Positions 23,231 to 35,070 are shown, numbered from the stretch's first letter. The stretch: DNA of 64,000 bases from Deroplatys truncata (GCA_030765065.1 CM060978.1:217267498-217331497), one strand, 5' to 3'. The notes: generated by a model from the sequence alone, not told the origin. Program-made: numbers and translations.

Positions 23231-24229
23231 ATACAATCAGGTATTATTGTATTGTGCTGATGGTCTTTTTGTCCTGACCCTTTTTCCAGGAAAGTTATTA
23301 CTCCCTTGAGATGCACAATTGGTTGCTAATTACCTCATTAATAAGTACTGATATTGTGCCAATGAATAGTCCATTCTCAGATTTCTATTACTGGATTTAT
23401 TAGTCAGAGTGTATTCCATGTACAGCAAATGGAACTGCGAGCCGAGAGTTATGGAAAGTTTCTGGATATAAAGCACTGATGAAAACCTTTTTCTCTAATC
23501 AGCTTTTAAAGCACCGGCAAATAGAGCTAGTGGTTTACCCAAGCCTGGGTAAAAGTGTGGAAGTTTATATTTAAGCTAATGTTTCTAGGAAAGTTGGTGA
23601 TTGTTATAAAAAGTTAAAAATTTATTTTTTAAAAATCTTAAAATATGTAGTTATATCCCAAACTTTCATTTAGCTGTGATAGTTAATTTCAGCTATGATT
23701 AAAGCTTTATGCAATTAAATATACCTACGCATAATACTGAAATGCAGGTTAAAATTATTTAAAGTTGAAATAATTTCTAGCCTAACATTTCATCATCACG
23801 AAGAATGTAAAGAAGTGGAAGAATTGGTTGTATGAATAGTATATGTAAAATTGTAATGAAAGAGAAAGTAATGTAAGTGCACAACATATGTTTTTGTTGA
23901 GATTATGAGAGAGGAGAAAAAGAAAAAGGGCATAATTTTAGAGGATCCCTGCTCATATATACTTACACATGGGAACATTAAACGTACGATACGAAATATT
24001 TCTAAAATTATAAGAAAAATGCTCTGAACTTTTTTAGGTCTACATTTTTATACACTAAGTGTTTGCCTATCCCTTATGCTTTACAAGTTAAATACATTAA
24101 CAGTAAAGATGACTTTGTAAGCTGTTCCTAGAGAATTTAAGATATACATTTTATTTGCCATTCAAATATCTGATTCATTTAATGAGCTGTTTTGAGAAGG
24201 TTAAGCTGTTTTTTGTCCTCACTTTTTCA
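23231..24229. other. intergenic sequence, nothing recognised
   Basis: No coding or repeat feature that I can defend. Confidence 0.55.
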
Positions 24230-24480
24230 GCCGAGTTTCCTGTATTGATACTGAATGGTATTTGGTTCTTCCCTGGAGACAATAGCTACAAAACTAAAAT
24301 TGTCATATGGGAAGAATTGATTGATGCAACACAAGACAAGAATCAATTTAGAACAGAATTAAGGAAAGATAGTGGAAAATCGTAAGAGGCTCAACACATA
24401 ATCGGGATGGCAAGAACCCTCTTGCTATGAAATTCCAACAGTATCTCCAAGAGTCGTCTGCGACTCAAGGAATACTACTA
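24230..24480 (+). pseudogene. possible LINE ORF2 C-terminus with an ACT-repeat tail
   Basis: The frame ending at 24385 reads IWEELIDATQDKNQFRTELR near its end, the (W)xxLIxxA type ending of a LINE ORF2. About 85 bp later the sequence ends in a short (ACT)n run at 24466-24486, a common LINE tail. No RT is seen upstream, so this would be a 5'-truncated insertion. Moderate to low certainty. Confidence 0.4.
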
Positions 24481-24489
24481 CTACTATTT

Positions 24490-25070
24490 GGTTCAGATTT
24501 TATGACCAAGCTTCAGTGTTGGCTAAACCAATTTCCAAACACACAGCCCTCTTATGTAATAAAATCTGTACATGTATAGATCTAAAATCAACTGACGATT
24601 GCAATAGAGAAGACATTGGTAGAAGCGTTTGCATTTCGCCTCCACCCTTACCATTATGGCTGTCATCAACACGTAATTATAGGGAAAACTTGGATGCCTT
24701 GAGGTTGGGTGAAATATGTTGTGTTCATGTTTTTTATTTCGTTTTTGGAAAGAAAGATAATGTAATGATTCTTACAATATAAACACTCAAAACAGCAACA
24801 TTTAAATGTCCCTTGGAGAAATGCAGAAGATTTCTAGCTCATTTGTCAACAAATTTAAAAAAAAAAAACTCATTTTTTATGTATGTCAGAACCACAGCTA
24901 CAAGCACTAGAACTTTCCCCTCCTTGGGTCCTTCACTCAGTATCTACACAGAATGTTGATGTATAAGATCCCTCTGTAAATCAAACAACTTAATTCCAAA
25001 TCTTTCCTTGAGAAAATTCTTACTATACTATTGATGTTACTTTCTCTGAATGAGCTACAATACTTTTTTT
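24490..25070. other. intergenic sequence, nothing recognised
   Basis: No supported feature apart from a short A run near 24857. Confidence 0.55.
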
Positions 25071-25396
25071 TACTTTCTCTACATACATAGTAGGGAGAGA
25101 AGGTATTGCAATCCACCCAAAACTTTGATACCGAGATTTCACGGAAATACATGTTTTGAGAACCCCTGAAACAAAAAGCATGTTTAGAAAAAGTTTCACG
25201 CTCACGCATGTGTGTCTGTGAACAGCATAACTCAAAAACAAAATGTCGGATAAATACCAAACTTGGTATTAAGGTTCAGTAGCTTCCAAAGATAACGGCA
25301 CAAAGGTTTTCAAGCAAATCCCCCCTGCCCCAAACTACCCTTTACATGAATGATTTTTTTTTCTTCTAAAAAATGGCTAACGATTTTGATTAAAAT
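25071..25396 (+). repeat. RA repeat, truncated copy
   Basis: Starts at the RA terminus TACTTTCTCTAC and follows the family through GTGTGTCTGTGAACAGCATA and the CCCTTTACATG segment to GATTTTGATTAAAAT, where it is cut by another repeat end at 25397. RA is described in full at 54155-55013. Confidence 0.8.
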
Positions 25397-25541
25397 CAGT
25401 GGCGGCCGATAAAGGGGGGCTGCCCCCCAGAGCAAATTTAATGTTATTGGCTTAATTGAATGGATTATATCCGTATATATAGTATTTTTTCGTCATTTAT
25501 AACAAAGCCCCGTTCTATCGCGAACATAATATGGGCACCAT
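25397..25541 (+). repeat. possible hAT-type transposon end
   Basis: The RA copy is interrupted by CAGTGGCGGCCGATAAAGGG, which has the CAGTGGCGG start common at hAT ends, followed by a G6/C6 hairpin. I did not find the partner terminus or a transposase, so this is only suggestive. Confidence 0.3.
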
Positions 25542-26375
25542 TATACTCGGCGCCAATCAAGAAGGTGATTGACAGTTATTAACCACGTGGCGGAAAGCTT
25601 TAAATGAATAGGAGGGGATGAATACGTAACAGCGGTCGTCATAGCAACCATTAGAAGGACCAATTAGAACTAAGACGTTGCTATAGCAACGATAGACGCA
25701 AATGCGTTGTGATATCGTAACACGTGATTGGCATGACGTGCCGGGTGAGCGACCGTTGCAGTAACTGAAGTATTATCTTCTGCTGTGGCTGCAGTTATAA
25801 ACAATTCCTCCTTTTAGCCCCAGCTTGCTTGTGTGTTTGTATCAGTTTAGAAATTGCCTGCGTACTGAAAAGTTCTTTTGCGTCGTCGTATTTGTATGGT
25901 ATTTGCCTTGTGTTACGTGTATTTGTGCGTGTGTGTTGTGTGAGCATTTATAATTGTGTTTAATGGATATTTAACAATGTCCAAAAATAGTGACAAAGAT
26001 AGCGTAGCCAAACAAAAAACTGGGCTCACTCGGGAACCGAATAAGTCTATCAAGCGAGCAACAACAGCGATGCAAGCGATTCGGAAATCAATGGGATTTT
26101 TCCATTAGAATAAGCATCAATATTTCACAGATATGTTTCTTCTGTTAACGCAGATCTTTACACTGATATATTCTTTCATGATCTATCCTCTGCACGTAGA
26201 TTCATTATTTTTACAATTGTCTTCGTATACGAATATAAATAGTATCCGCTCTACAATGCAGGCGCAACCCAGTATCCTTCGACACGCTGTCCACGTGGTC
26301 GCGATGAGCGGCAACGTCGCCTCTCTCGCTCCGCGAAATGTCAATCACCTTGATTGGCGCCAGGTATAGTATAAT
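25542..26375 (+). mobile_element. TIR transposon family E, short copy (E1)
   Basis: Terminal inverted repeats: TATACTCGGCGCCAATCAAG at the left and, inverted, TATACCTGGCGCCAATCAAG at the right, each continuing into GGTGATTGACA. The first 280 bp and the last 250 bp match E2 (31577-33035), but the middle is deleted. A start-like MSKNSDKDS peptide near 25978 corresponds to MSKNSDKEA in E2, so the coding 5' end survives while the transposase core does not. Confidence 0.8.
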
Positions 26376-26379
26376 TCTT

Positions 26380-26524
26380 ACTTAAAATTTGAGTTGGTAT
26401 ATGTTAATTCACATCACATAAAGGCGCTAGGATGAGAGAAACAAATCTCTCGAAAGCGCTCCTACGGTAACAACTAGCGCCTTTATGTGATGTGAATTAA
26501 CATATACCAACTCAAATTTTAAGT
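26380..26524. repeat. perfect foldback, 51-bp arms and 43-bp loop
   Basis: Arm 26380-26430 (ACTTAAAATTTGAGTTGGTA onward to AAGGCGCTAG) is the exact reverse complement of 26474-26524. Similarity continues imperfectly outside (TATAATTCTT against TATGATACTT). It starts 5 bp after the right end of E1. Confidence 0.97.
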
Positions 26525-26681
26525 ATCATATAACATCACAATAAGAAATACTGCTGGTTTATTATAAAATAGTATAATTCATTACAACTTGTTCATATCA
26601 GGCTGCGCAGCAAGTTCATATGTGAAGCCGCTTCTCCCTCGTAGGACTGCCAGTACAACTCGCTAACGTGCGTATAACATT

Positions 26682-26870
26682 CAGTTCTAAAATACGTGAC
26701 TGTTGCTAATCCCTTTGTATCTATAATGTTGCTGTTTCCGGAAAGGTTTATCTTGATTAAAATGCAGGTGGTAGGAAAATAATTTTTTTAAAGAATAATT
26801 TGTATACCTACTAATAAGGGATAGACGGCACAGAAACTCATGTGAATGTAGCACTAAGTTTTTCAAATCG
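26682..26870 (+). repeat. RA repeat, 3' fragment
   Basis: Matches the distal part of RA (AAAGGTTTATCTTGATTAAA, then AATAATTTGTATACCTACTA and CATGTGAATGTA). The proximal part is absent. Confidence 0.6.
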
Positions 26871-27039
26871 TATTTCTTGTGAACTAAATAGTACACCTGA
26901 AAACTAAATACGTACAATAATGTTAGATGAACTGGTACAAGTCAACACAAATAACGATAAACAGAAATATAAATTTATAAGTAATTAAAAGATCTACTTG
27001 TGACTCAATTATTACAAAATAGGTTTTCTCACTATTAGC

Positions 27040-27870
27040 ATTACAATATAATACATACGTACAATAAAAATAAAACAAATGAAAATGCACTGGTTTCAAT
27101 GGAATTCCTCAAAATGGTGACATCTACGCAGAAATAATCCCTGACCTTGTTGAGCATTCTAGGTGCGTTACGAATCCTATCACTAGCTGCAATAATCCGG
27201 GTGACCAGTACCTCTTCAGAATCAGCCGGTGATGAATAACACCAGTCTGAAAATGACCCCATAAAAAGAAACTTGGCTGGTACGGTTGCCTCTTTCGATC
27301 CGCGATTGGAGAAGTCACGATTTAGATGCTACCATACGTTTATGGCATAATATTCAGGAGCTTCATCGTTTTGGAAATACAGTTGAGCCTGAACAAACAG
27401 CACTTCTTCCAAAAGGGTTGGCAATGCATACCTGAGAAATATTTATATGCATCACCACGCAGCGAGGAGGAAGAAGGAATAGTCTAATGTTCACCATAAA
27501 CTGATAGCCCTTCTGTACAGTAGCATGGGGAGTTTTGTATGATCATATGCGACGGTTGGAGTTTAGAATTGGCCCATCTCTGGTAAACGCTGTTTCTTCG
27601 GTGAACAATTCCGGCGTCTGGCTTACGGCTCATTCACAATTAAAATCCCTCGGAATTAGTGCTTGCGACTTTTGCAGACGGAAGGAATACAGCTGCTCGT
27701 CGTCCAAGATTTGCTACACACTTGTGTGGCTGATGCCCATCGCACGTGCACTAGTATGGGTGCTGGTGACAGTTCCTCTTCCAGTGTCTTGCACCGCAGT
27801 CTGCTTTATTCGACACCACAGAACCAATGTTTCTCAAACGCCCATCTACACATTTGAAAGTAGTCTGTGG
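27040..27870 (-). pseudogene. IS630/Tc1/mariner-type transposase relic
   Basis: On the minus strand: an N-terminal HTH-like piece (AMGISHTSV near 27740), LIPRDFNCE near 27640, TEETAFTRDGPILN near 27590 (the FTDEAxFTRDG block carrying the first catalytic Asp, here mutated) and, after a decayed middle, VARIIAASDRIRNAPRMLNK-like C-terminal sequence near 27200 and HHFEEFH near 27110. It is the same transposase type as the relic at 56870-57660. No TIRs were identified. Confidence 0.6.
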
Positions 27871-27979
27871 GGATGCTGTCTATTGGGGTACCTTTCGCTG
27901 TAAATCTTGCAAATATTGAAGCACAACCTCCTACTTCGCCAAACACACTCCGAATGTGTTGCTTCAACGTAGTGTTGAA

Positions 27980-28160
27980 TTGAATTGAGTTTTATTTATG
28001 AACGCTCTTTAACTGCTGTGGTCCTTAACGTCTCATTCTATGTTGGGCGTGAAAGACCAGTGATTTTGCTCAGAGGCCTCTTTATCATGCTTGAGGTTCT
28101 TTTACGTGCCGTAAATCTATGACACGAGACCATCGGCTTTATTCCCTTTCGAAGTTAGCG
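27980..28160 (-). repeat. S1 SINE, body only
   Basis: Antisense copy of the S1 body (GGGCGTGAAAGACCAGTGAT and TTCTTTTACGTGCCGTAAAT); the tRNA-like head is missing. Confidence 0.85.
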
Positions 28161-28394
28161 TTGTGGTGTGCTAAAAGCAAATAGGAAATAAGACATGAGT
28201 AGCGACGTTACCGCGTTGGAGAATACAGCGGTTAGCTATGACGAGCAAATACTACCATACCGTATGGTGGTGTTAGAGTCCTGATAGGCATCAAGGCCGC
28301 CTATAGGCATGCAACAACATTCTCAGCGCCTTTTTTGGGGGAGTCATAGTACTTTTGTATTATTGCTTGGTTCAAAGATGGACTTTTTCAACCT

Positions 28395-28440
28395 AAAATT
28401 GAGTTTTATTTATGGACACTTTAACTGCTGTGGTCCTTCA
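28395..28440 (-). repeat. S1 SINE, 3' tip
   Basis: About 45 bp of the extreme S1 tail (TTTAACTGCTGTGGTCCTT) directly before the GC-rich LINE-like segment. Confidence 0.7.
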
Positions 28441-29240
28441 GCCTTGAAGGCCACTCGGATCTTCGGAGCCAATTATCGAGTTCGCAAACCCTGGCGACTG
28501 CGAAGCGGCCTTGAGGGTAGGTCTGTCCTTGTTAGGGCGGTACTTACGCATCGAGGCCAGCCGAGTAAAACGCCAGGTAACTCTGCAGGCGCTGTTGTGC
28601 CTACGGGCACGAAGAGAGGATCTGCTCAGCACAATCAAGGTGCCACCAGCAAAACCTCATCGTCTAAGAGGCACGACCTACGCCGCCGCTGCCGCCGCTA
28701 CTGTGCAACCTGTGAAGAGTCGACGCACTACACCGGCCAAGCGCTCTGCCCCCTGCATCCTCGCAGGAAGGCACTGCTGAAGCCACCAGCACCAACCTCG
28801 CCGCAGACGACCATTCCACCAGCGCCGATCATCGCAATCACTGAGGAAGTCCAGGGCTTACGCGACGCCGTTCAGGATCTCCACGCGGAGTTCCTGAACA
28901 TGACAAAGCTGACAGCCCTGGAGGAACTCATCAGGGATCTTCAAGCCGCATCAGCTGCTCAGCAGGTTCCTCTGACTGGACAGTTTGACACCATCACATC
29001 CAAGGTCAACAACATCGACGACTCCATCAGAACTTCATTTACAGCATCAGAAACAACGCAGAAACAGCTTCACTCCATAGACCTGAGCCTCTATCCGCCA
29101 CCATCTGGCACGTCAATCGATTCAACTCAGAGCACACTTCCAGGGGCCATCCACAAGAGAAGAGATCTCCAGTAGTCACCGAAGGTTTCCAGCCAGATCG
29201 AAGTTTGTCAAAGAGTACCTGAACCGGGAAATTCACTAAC
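28441..29240 (+). pseudogene. GC-rich LINE ORF1-like fragment
   Basis: Distinctly GC-richer than its surroundings. Two frames each hold part of an ORF1-like protein. One (28511-28780) has an arginine-rich helix, a TIKVPPAKPHR stretch and an Ala run (TYAAAAAATVQP). The other, open to TAG at 29173, continues with a Pro/Thr linker and a helical region that looks coiled-coil (ITEEVQGLRDAVQDLHAEFL, TALEELIRDLQAASAAQQVP). A frameshift near 28750 probably joins them. Assignment to LINE ORF1 rests on composition and layout, not on a diagnostic motif. Confidence 0.4.
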
Positions 29241-29580
29241 AACGATCAAGTAAGCTCAACTTTAACATCCCTCCCCTACGTTTCCTTTCTAAATACTCGC
29301 TATTTCCACTAGTGTTGCAGTCAGGTTTCATGGATGCATCCTAGTTACTACCTTTACCCGCTCCCGCCCATAGGACGGCAGCCAACAGCTTTGAATTTAC
29401 TAACGCGGGTGCTATGCGGGACCGCACAAAAGCACGTTCTATTCCACTTTTCCTTCTAGTATTCAATTTCCTTCCGGTGGTGGAATTTTAGTGGGTATAC
29501 CGACGCTCGGAGAGTCCAACACCCTCAGTCCCGGCTCCCATCGGGGCCGGGGTTAGTGATTAAATCATTTCCCTCCACCC
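29241..29580. other. GC-rich non-coding segment, perhaps 3' UTR of the same element
   Basis: Contains CCCGCTCCCGCCCATAGGAC and a strong hairpin GTCCCGGCTCCCATCGGGGC near 29538, then CTCCACCCGAAAAAAACG, which could be a retroelement 3' end. Not recognised further. Confidence 0.35.
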
Positions 29581-30722
29581 GAAAAAAACGCCTGTTTAGT
29601 CTTCTCCACAAACCTATTATCCATTGCGTGAGTGCAGCCATAGTTAGGTCCACACTTTCAGCGATTTTGGCAATGGGAAAATTTGAAAATGCTTATTCAT
29701 AAACTTAAAAGAAATGTTTAAGTAAGTCCTTTACGAGCTGCACATCGTTTCGAATACTGACATTTACACATTTTGGTTCCGAATTTGATTTATTCTCCCC
29801 AGTCTCTAATTAGATACTTTGAAAACGCACAACTCGGCAACTTGACTTAGTAGACCGTTGGTTTCTTATCTCAAATTAGGAACCACCTACTGCCAGTATA
29901 ATTTGTGCGGTGTTATTCACTTACATTCTATATAATTACCACAGGCACTGACTTTTGAAAATGTTGTGGGCAATTCATATTTAGATTTCGAATTTTTAGA
30001 TTCAAATAGAATAGGCAGCAAACATTTTAAACATCCCTAAATTATCCAACATGATAAACCACCATGGATGATATTGTCTAAAACTTGGTGCATTGATTAA
30101 GGAACGTAAGCTTTACCGTATGCCTGAAAATCCAAGAGCTACAACCATTTTATGAATTACGCCCTACCTGCAAAGCTACATTTAAAATTCGTTCCATATT
30201 TTCTTTGTGAAAATATGAAATAAATACTTTAGAAACTTTAAATAATCACCCATCTAAGATTAGAAGTGTTTCTCCCAGCTGTTTTCGTGATGGAGCTGAC
30301 CATTTCATCGATGTCAAGGGCCCCAGCGAGATTGGAATGCATATAGTGAGTGTTTCAAACGGCCTTGATACATGGCTGATCTTGTATTTTTTTCAGCCTT
30401 CTAAGTGCAAAAAATGAACGTTCTGCAATACAGGTGGATTAGGTGAAGCTAAAGAAGCAATACTCATTTCACATATTCTGGTTCTGTATTCTTCAGAGCT
30501 ATGCACTTATCCTACTCAAATGTTCCACTATCAAAACAATAAGATATTATTTAACAGATTATATTTAATTAATTAGACTGTAGGGTATATTTCGAAGAAC
30601 AAAAACATTACTATTAAAATGAGTAGATTCCAAACAGATGCGTGGGACAATAAAAATAAAACACAATAGTCAACATAAATATAATTTTATAAAACTTAAG
30701 TTGTTCTAGTATCTTATGGGAG
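29581..30722. other. intergenic sequence, nothing recognised
   Basis: AT-rich, no supported feature. Confidence 0.55.
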
Positions 30723-31095
30723 CATCCGGTTAACGCAGTGGCTTCGTTTGCAGCTCTCGTTTTTGAAGATCCAGGGTTCGATTCCCTTCTGGGGTTGCGA
30801 TTTTAAGTCAAACCTATTAATGCCTTCAACTCTGAATGGCTTATATGGAGTACCCCATAGGCCCAACGTGGTTTGGAGTCCACAGTAAAAGCTGTAGGTC
30901 CTCTCATTCCACCGCCAACCTCAACATCAACCTACCATCGGAGGTAACGGACTCGGCTCTCTGGGTTCCTCCACTTCAGAAATGCGTCCAATCATACTTG
31001 ATGGAATTAGGTAACCCCGAAGGTCATAGACCATGTATTGGAGCGTTAGACACGATAACGTATTATCTTATGGCTCAGAAAATTGAACAGATCAG
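30723..31095 (+). repeat. tRNA-derived SINE-like repeat (different from S1)
   Basis: A tRNA-like head (CATCCGGTTAACGCAGTGG as A-box region; GGTTCGATTCC at 30775-30785 as a perfect B box) is followed by a longer unrelated body. No second copy was recognised in the window, so family status is inference. Confidence 0.55.
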
Positions 31096-31224
31096 TTAAA
31101 AGGAAAATAGAAATGAGGTGAAGTTCCTTCGAAGTGTTGCTGGTCTTATAAGTCAACTTATAGGCTTATACTCACTCTCAACTTAATACAAATGCAGTTT
31201 TTAAACAGTTGCATTCAGAAGCAA

Positions 31225-31445
31225 ATGAGAATTTACAATTCATTGAAAATTTGCAGTAATTGAGAATTTATAATTATAATCGAGAGTAAAATCTACAATT
31301 ATTGAGAATTTATAAAGGTTGAGAATTTGAAGAAATAGCGAATTTGAAGTTATTGGGAATTTACAGTCGTTGAGAATTTATACTCATTGAGAATGTAGGG
31401 TTATTGAGATTTATAGTCATTGAGAATTTGCAGACTTTCCAATTT
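31225..31445. repeat. degenerate minisatellite built on ATTGAGAATTTA
   Basis: At least nine variants of a 20-25 bp unit around ATTGAGAATTTACAGTC follow each other; spacing and sequence vary. Confidence 0.75.
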
Positions 31446-31576
31446 ATATACAGTCATTGCGCAACTACAAAGTATTAAAACATTATAATGTTGAGATGCG
31501 GTGCATTGCAGCATTAAGATTCACTTAATTCAAATGTGTTTATTTAAACACACAACGCATCTACAAATTTGGGTTT

Positions 31577-33035
31577 TATACTCGGGGCCAATCAAGAAGG
31601 TGATTGACAGTTACTAACCACGTGGCGGAAAATTTAAATGAATGGGAGGGGATGAATACGTCACAGCGGTCGCCATAACAACCATTAGAAGGACCAATTA
31701 GAACTAAGACGTTTCCATAGCAACGATAGACGCAAATGCCTTGTTGCGATATCGTAACACGTGATTGGCATGACGTGCCGGGTGAGCGACCGTTGCAGTA
31801 AACATGAACTGTCTTCTGCTGTCGCTGCAGTTATAAACAATGTTCTCCTTTTATCCCCAGTTTGCTTAAGTTTTTGTATCAGTTTAGAGATTGCCTGCGT
31901 ACTGAAAAGTTCTTTTGCATCGTCTTATTTGTACGGTATTTGCCTCGTGTGTTTGAGTCCGTGTATTTGTGCGTGCGTGTGTTGTGTGAGCATTTATAAT
32001 TGTGTTAGCACGTTGAATGGATATTTAATAATGTCCAAAAATAGTGACAAAGAAGCGCAGCCAAACGAAAAACTGAGCGCACTCGGGAACCGAATTAAAC
32101 TGTATTTGGTAAAAGTATCCCAATTAAAGGACAGGCGCGGGAAATAATATGATGTGTGAGAGAATATTTCGAAGAGGAGAAAATAGTTCAGTGACTTGTT
32201 CGCCGCAATATACCGATGAAGGAGGGACTGAAGAAAAGTGAGCTACTGGAACTTGTGAAAACAAACCAACCGCGGTTTCCAAGTTATGTAGTCGATGGCA
32301 TCGCTGCAGAAGATGGTCACAAAGTAGTTAGGCTTCCCCCTTATCATTGTCATTTTAACTCGATTGAATTAATTTGGGCCGACATAAAGGATTATTTTGG
32401 GCGAAACAATATAGGTTTTACTCTGTCGTCAGTAATAAAGCTTACAGAAGGGGCACTAATAGCAGTAAAAGCTGAAAACTGGAAAAAAAGAAAGAAAAAA
32501 AAGCGGTGACTCATACAAAGGGCGTAATAAGTGCAGCTTGGGAAAATGAAGGAGTTTTGGAAGAAACTATAGAACAGCTTGTCATTTCCGTGGGGAATTC
32601 TAGCAGCTATTCAGATGATGATGATGATGACGATGACGACGACGTCGACGGTGGCAACATTGTCTATCAAACGAGCAGCAGCAGCAGCAGCAGCAATAGC
32701 AGTGATACAAGCGATTCGGAAATCTGGCATTTTTACCATTAGAATAAACATCAATATTTCACAGGTACCTATGACTGTTCTGTTAACGCAGATTTTTACA
32801 CTGATATATTCTTGCATGTTCTATCGTCTGCACGTAGATTCATTATTTTACAATTGTCTTAGTATACGGATAGAAGTAATACCCTCTCTACAATGCAGGC
32901 GCAACCCAGTCGCCTTCGACAGAGTTCTAGCACGCTCTCCACGTGGTCGCGATGAGTGGCAACGTCGCCTCTCTCTTTCTCTCTCTCTCTCTCTCCGTGA
33001 AATGTCAATCACCTTCTTGATTTGCGCCGAGTATA
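31577..33035 (+). mobile_element. TIR transposon family E, longer copy (E2)
   Basis: Left TIR TATACTCGGGGCCAATCAAG; the right end, reverse complemented, reads TATACTCGGCGCAAATCAAG, and both continue GGTGATTGACA. The interior encodes the C-terminal part of a DDE transposase (32216-32742). A (TC)n run at 32975-32996 lies before the right end. E1 at 25542 is a deletion derivative or sibling. Confidence 0.85.
32216..32742 (+). pseudogene. C-terminal half of a DDE transposase with acidic and serine tail (element E2)
   Basis: The segment VVRLPPYHCHFNSIELIWAD near 32330-32390 is the last catalytic block of an IS630/Tc1-related DDE nuclease; the Glu in SIELIW is the expected third catalytic residue. 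It runs into an A-rich stretch where a frameshift ends the frame at 32509 (EKNWKKRKKKKR-like end). The next frame, overlapping from 32506, continues THTKGVISAAWENEGVLEET and ends in ten consecutive Asp and a Ser-rich tail encoded by GAT/GAC and AGC repeats, then TAG. The upstream start MSKNSDKEA is at 32031. The N-terminal catalytic Asp residues are not in this copy. Confidence 0.7.
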
Positions 33036-33694
33036 GTACCCGTTTTATTTCCTAACACAGTAAATTTGTACCAGATGTAATTTCGCTGCATCAAATATAT
33101 CACAAAGGTTTGCTTGTGTTATATAGAAAGGACTTGAACCTGGTAATAATAAGTTTATGTTTCTTTGCAATTATCCTCTTAACATTCAGTTCTTTTACGA
33201 AAACTCGTGCTGCTTATGGAGTAAACGTTTCCGTCATGGCGAAAATTCTGACAGCTTATTTTGTCCGACTAGTGGTGATAATGTTAAAGGTGCACACATT
33301 TACATTGAAGGTTCCGATGGAAGTTAAGAAAACATGAATTTGGGGTGTGGGCAACAATGTGGAATAACCAGTGAGGTCCTCCTCATTCGAAGAAATTTAG
33401 CATAATTTTGCATTACTGGTCAAATTCAAGAGACATATAAGAATACTAACATTTATTTCAGCCATTTCCGAGATATACATAATTATTGTTTTTGAATGTT
33501 CAAATCGTTGTAATGTTTACTTTCTATATCAGCTAACTACAGTTTATTTTAAACAAGAAACAACTTGTGACAGTTACTTGAGGGGCATGTTTCGGTGCTA
33601 TTTCCATGGCAACCTCACCTTCGTTATTGCTCTAGCCAAGAAGATTCTATCACCTTCCTTTCCCTTCGCCAACAAGCAGAACTTTGAGGGGAAA
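33036..33694. other. intergenic sequence with weak RA-like middle piece
   Basis: 33340-33500 resembles the middle of RA (AACCAGTGAGGTCCTCCTCA, TAATTTTGCATTACTGGT), otherwise nothing. Confidence 0.4.
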
Positions 33695-33972
33695 AATTGA
33701 GTTTTATTCATGGACGCCATTTAACCACTGTGGTTCTTAGCGTCCCATTCTATATTGGGCGTGAAAGACCAGAAATCTTTCTCAGAAGCCTCTTTATCAG
33801 GCTTTAGGTTCTTTTACGTTCCCTAAATTTACGACACGGGACCATCGGCATCTCCCGAAGAGAGCTAAGGGCTTTTACATCCGAAAAAAATCCATCGCCA
33901 TTCGCCCGGTTTGAACCCGTGACCTCGGAAACTAGAGTTAGCATGGTACCCCTAGACCACGAAGGACGACGC
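33695..33972 (-). repeat. S1 SINE, near full-length
   Basis: Antisense copy with body, B box (GGTTTGAACCC on this strand's complement) and tRNA-like head ending GAAGGACGAC. Confidence 0.9.
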
Positions 33973-34127
33973 TGAACTTTGAAGGATGGGATAGTATGTT
34001 GACATGTTATACTGCATTGTAGCACCTACCTTCATACTACTTACTATCTTTCTAATTCCATCCAGCAACGCTGGTCTCCCACTTACCTGATATGAGTGAA
34101 TTGTCACAGTTGCTTCTTGTTTGAATG

Positions 34128-35070
34128 GTACGTAGTGGCAGAGGAAGTATTGCATTCCACCCAGAAATTCGATATAGAAATGTCACCAGAAATACATTTT
34201 TGAGGCACTTGGATTACAAAAGAAGCACTCTTGTTTTCTGTACTACTTGCTTATAGTAAGTACAGAAACTCTTGCATTCCACCCAACAGCTGGATACCGA
34301 TATTTCACCGGAAAGGCACGCTTTGAGGTTCCCTGAATTCAAAAAGAGCATTTTTAGAAAAATGCCCGCGCGAGAGTTTGTTCGTTTATCGGCGCATGGT
34401 ATTATTATTAAAACGAAAAGCTGGATGATTTCCAAACTTGGTGTTTAAGTTCAGCGTATTCCAAGGTTGAAAAACAAAGATTTTCAAGAAAATCTGCCAT
34501 CCCAAACTATGCTTTACATAAAAAGCATTTAGTCATTCTTGTTCAAAATGGCTCTAGCGATTTTAATTAAAATACCGTATGTTTAACATTTATTTGCACA
34601 TAATTTTCTGCGAGTATCCTGTGAAATTCCCTTCATTCCGAATGACTTTTGTGTAATTTGGTAAATTGTAAGAGATAGGTAAAATCTTATTATGGAAAAA
34701 AATGTACGTCTCTTTAAAGCACACAATTTATTCAAAATAGCTTTTCTTTGGTAACTTCAACCATTTTCGAGGTATCCGTTGTTCCTGATTTGAATTTGTC
34801 AATAATATCATTTAATTTAGTGAAGTACTGCCAACATTTAGCTGTTTCTCGGGATGTCTTGGAAAGAACATAGAATTTCAAAGCTAACATATGGCGACCG
34901 GTTTTAAACATCTATCTATTCTAATCCCCTTTACACATATAACGAAAAGTGATGAAACTGCACATGCAAATTTTATTTCAATTTACTTGGAGTATGTAGA
35001 AGAATAAGCTTATGTAAGAGTCCCTTGTAGAAGCTATGTAAAGTCGGTAAGGCAAGTCATAGGAATGTGA
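34128..35070 (+). repeat. RA repeats: a start fragment and a longer diverged copy
   Basis: 34128-34235 and 34238 onward both begin with the RA segment ATTGCATTCCACCC; the second continues through most of the family with many substitutions. The right border is approximate. Confidence 0.65.

Noticed and set aside
31225-31445. CRISPR-like array
   Set aside because: The repeat unit is degenerate, spacing is irregular, and the DNA is eukaryotic.
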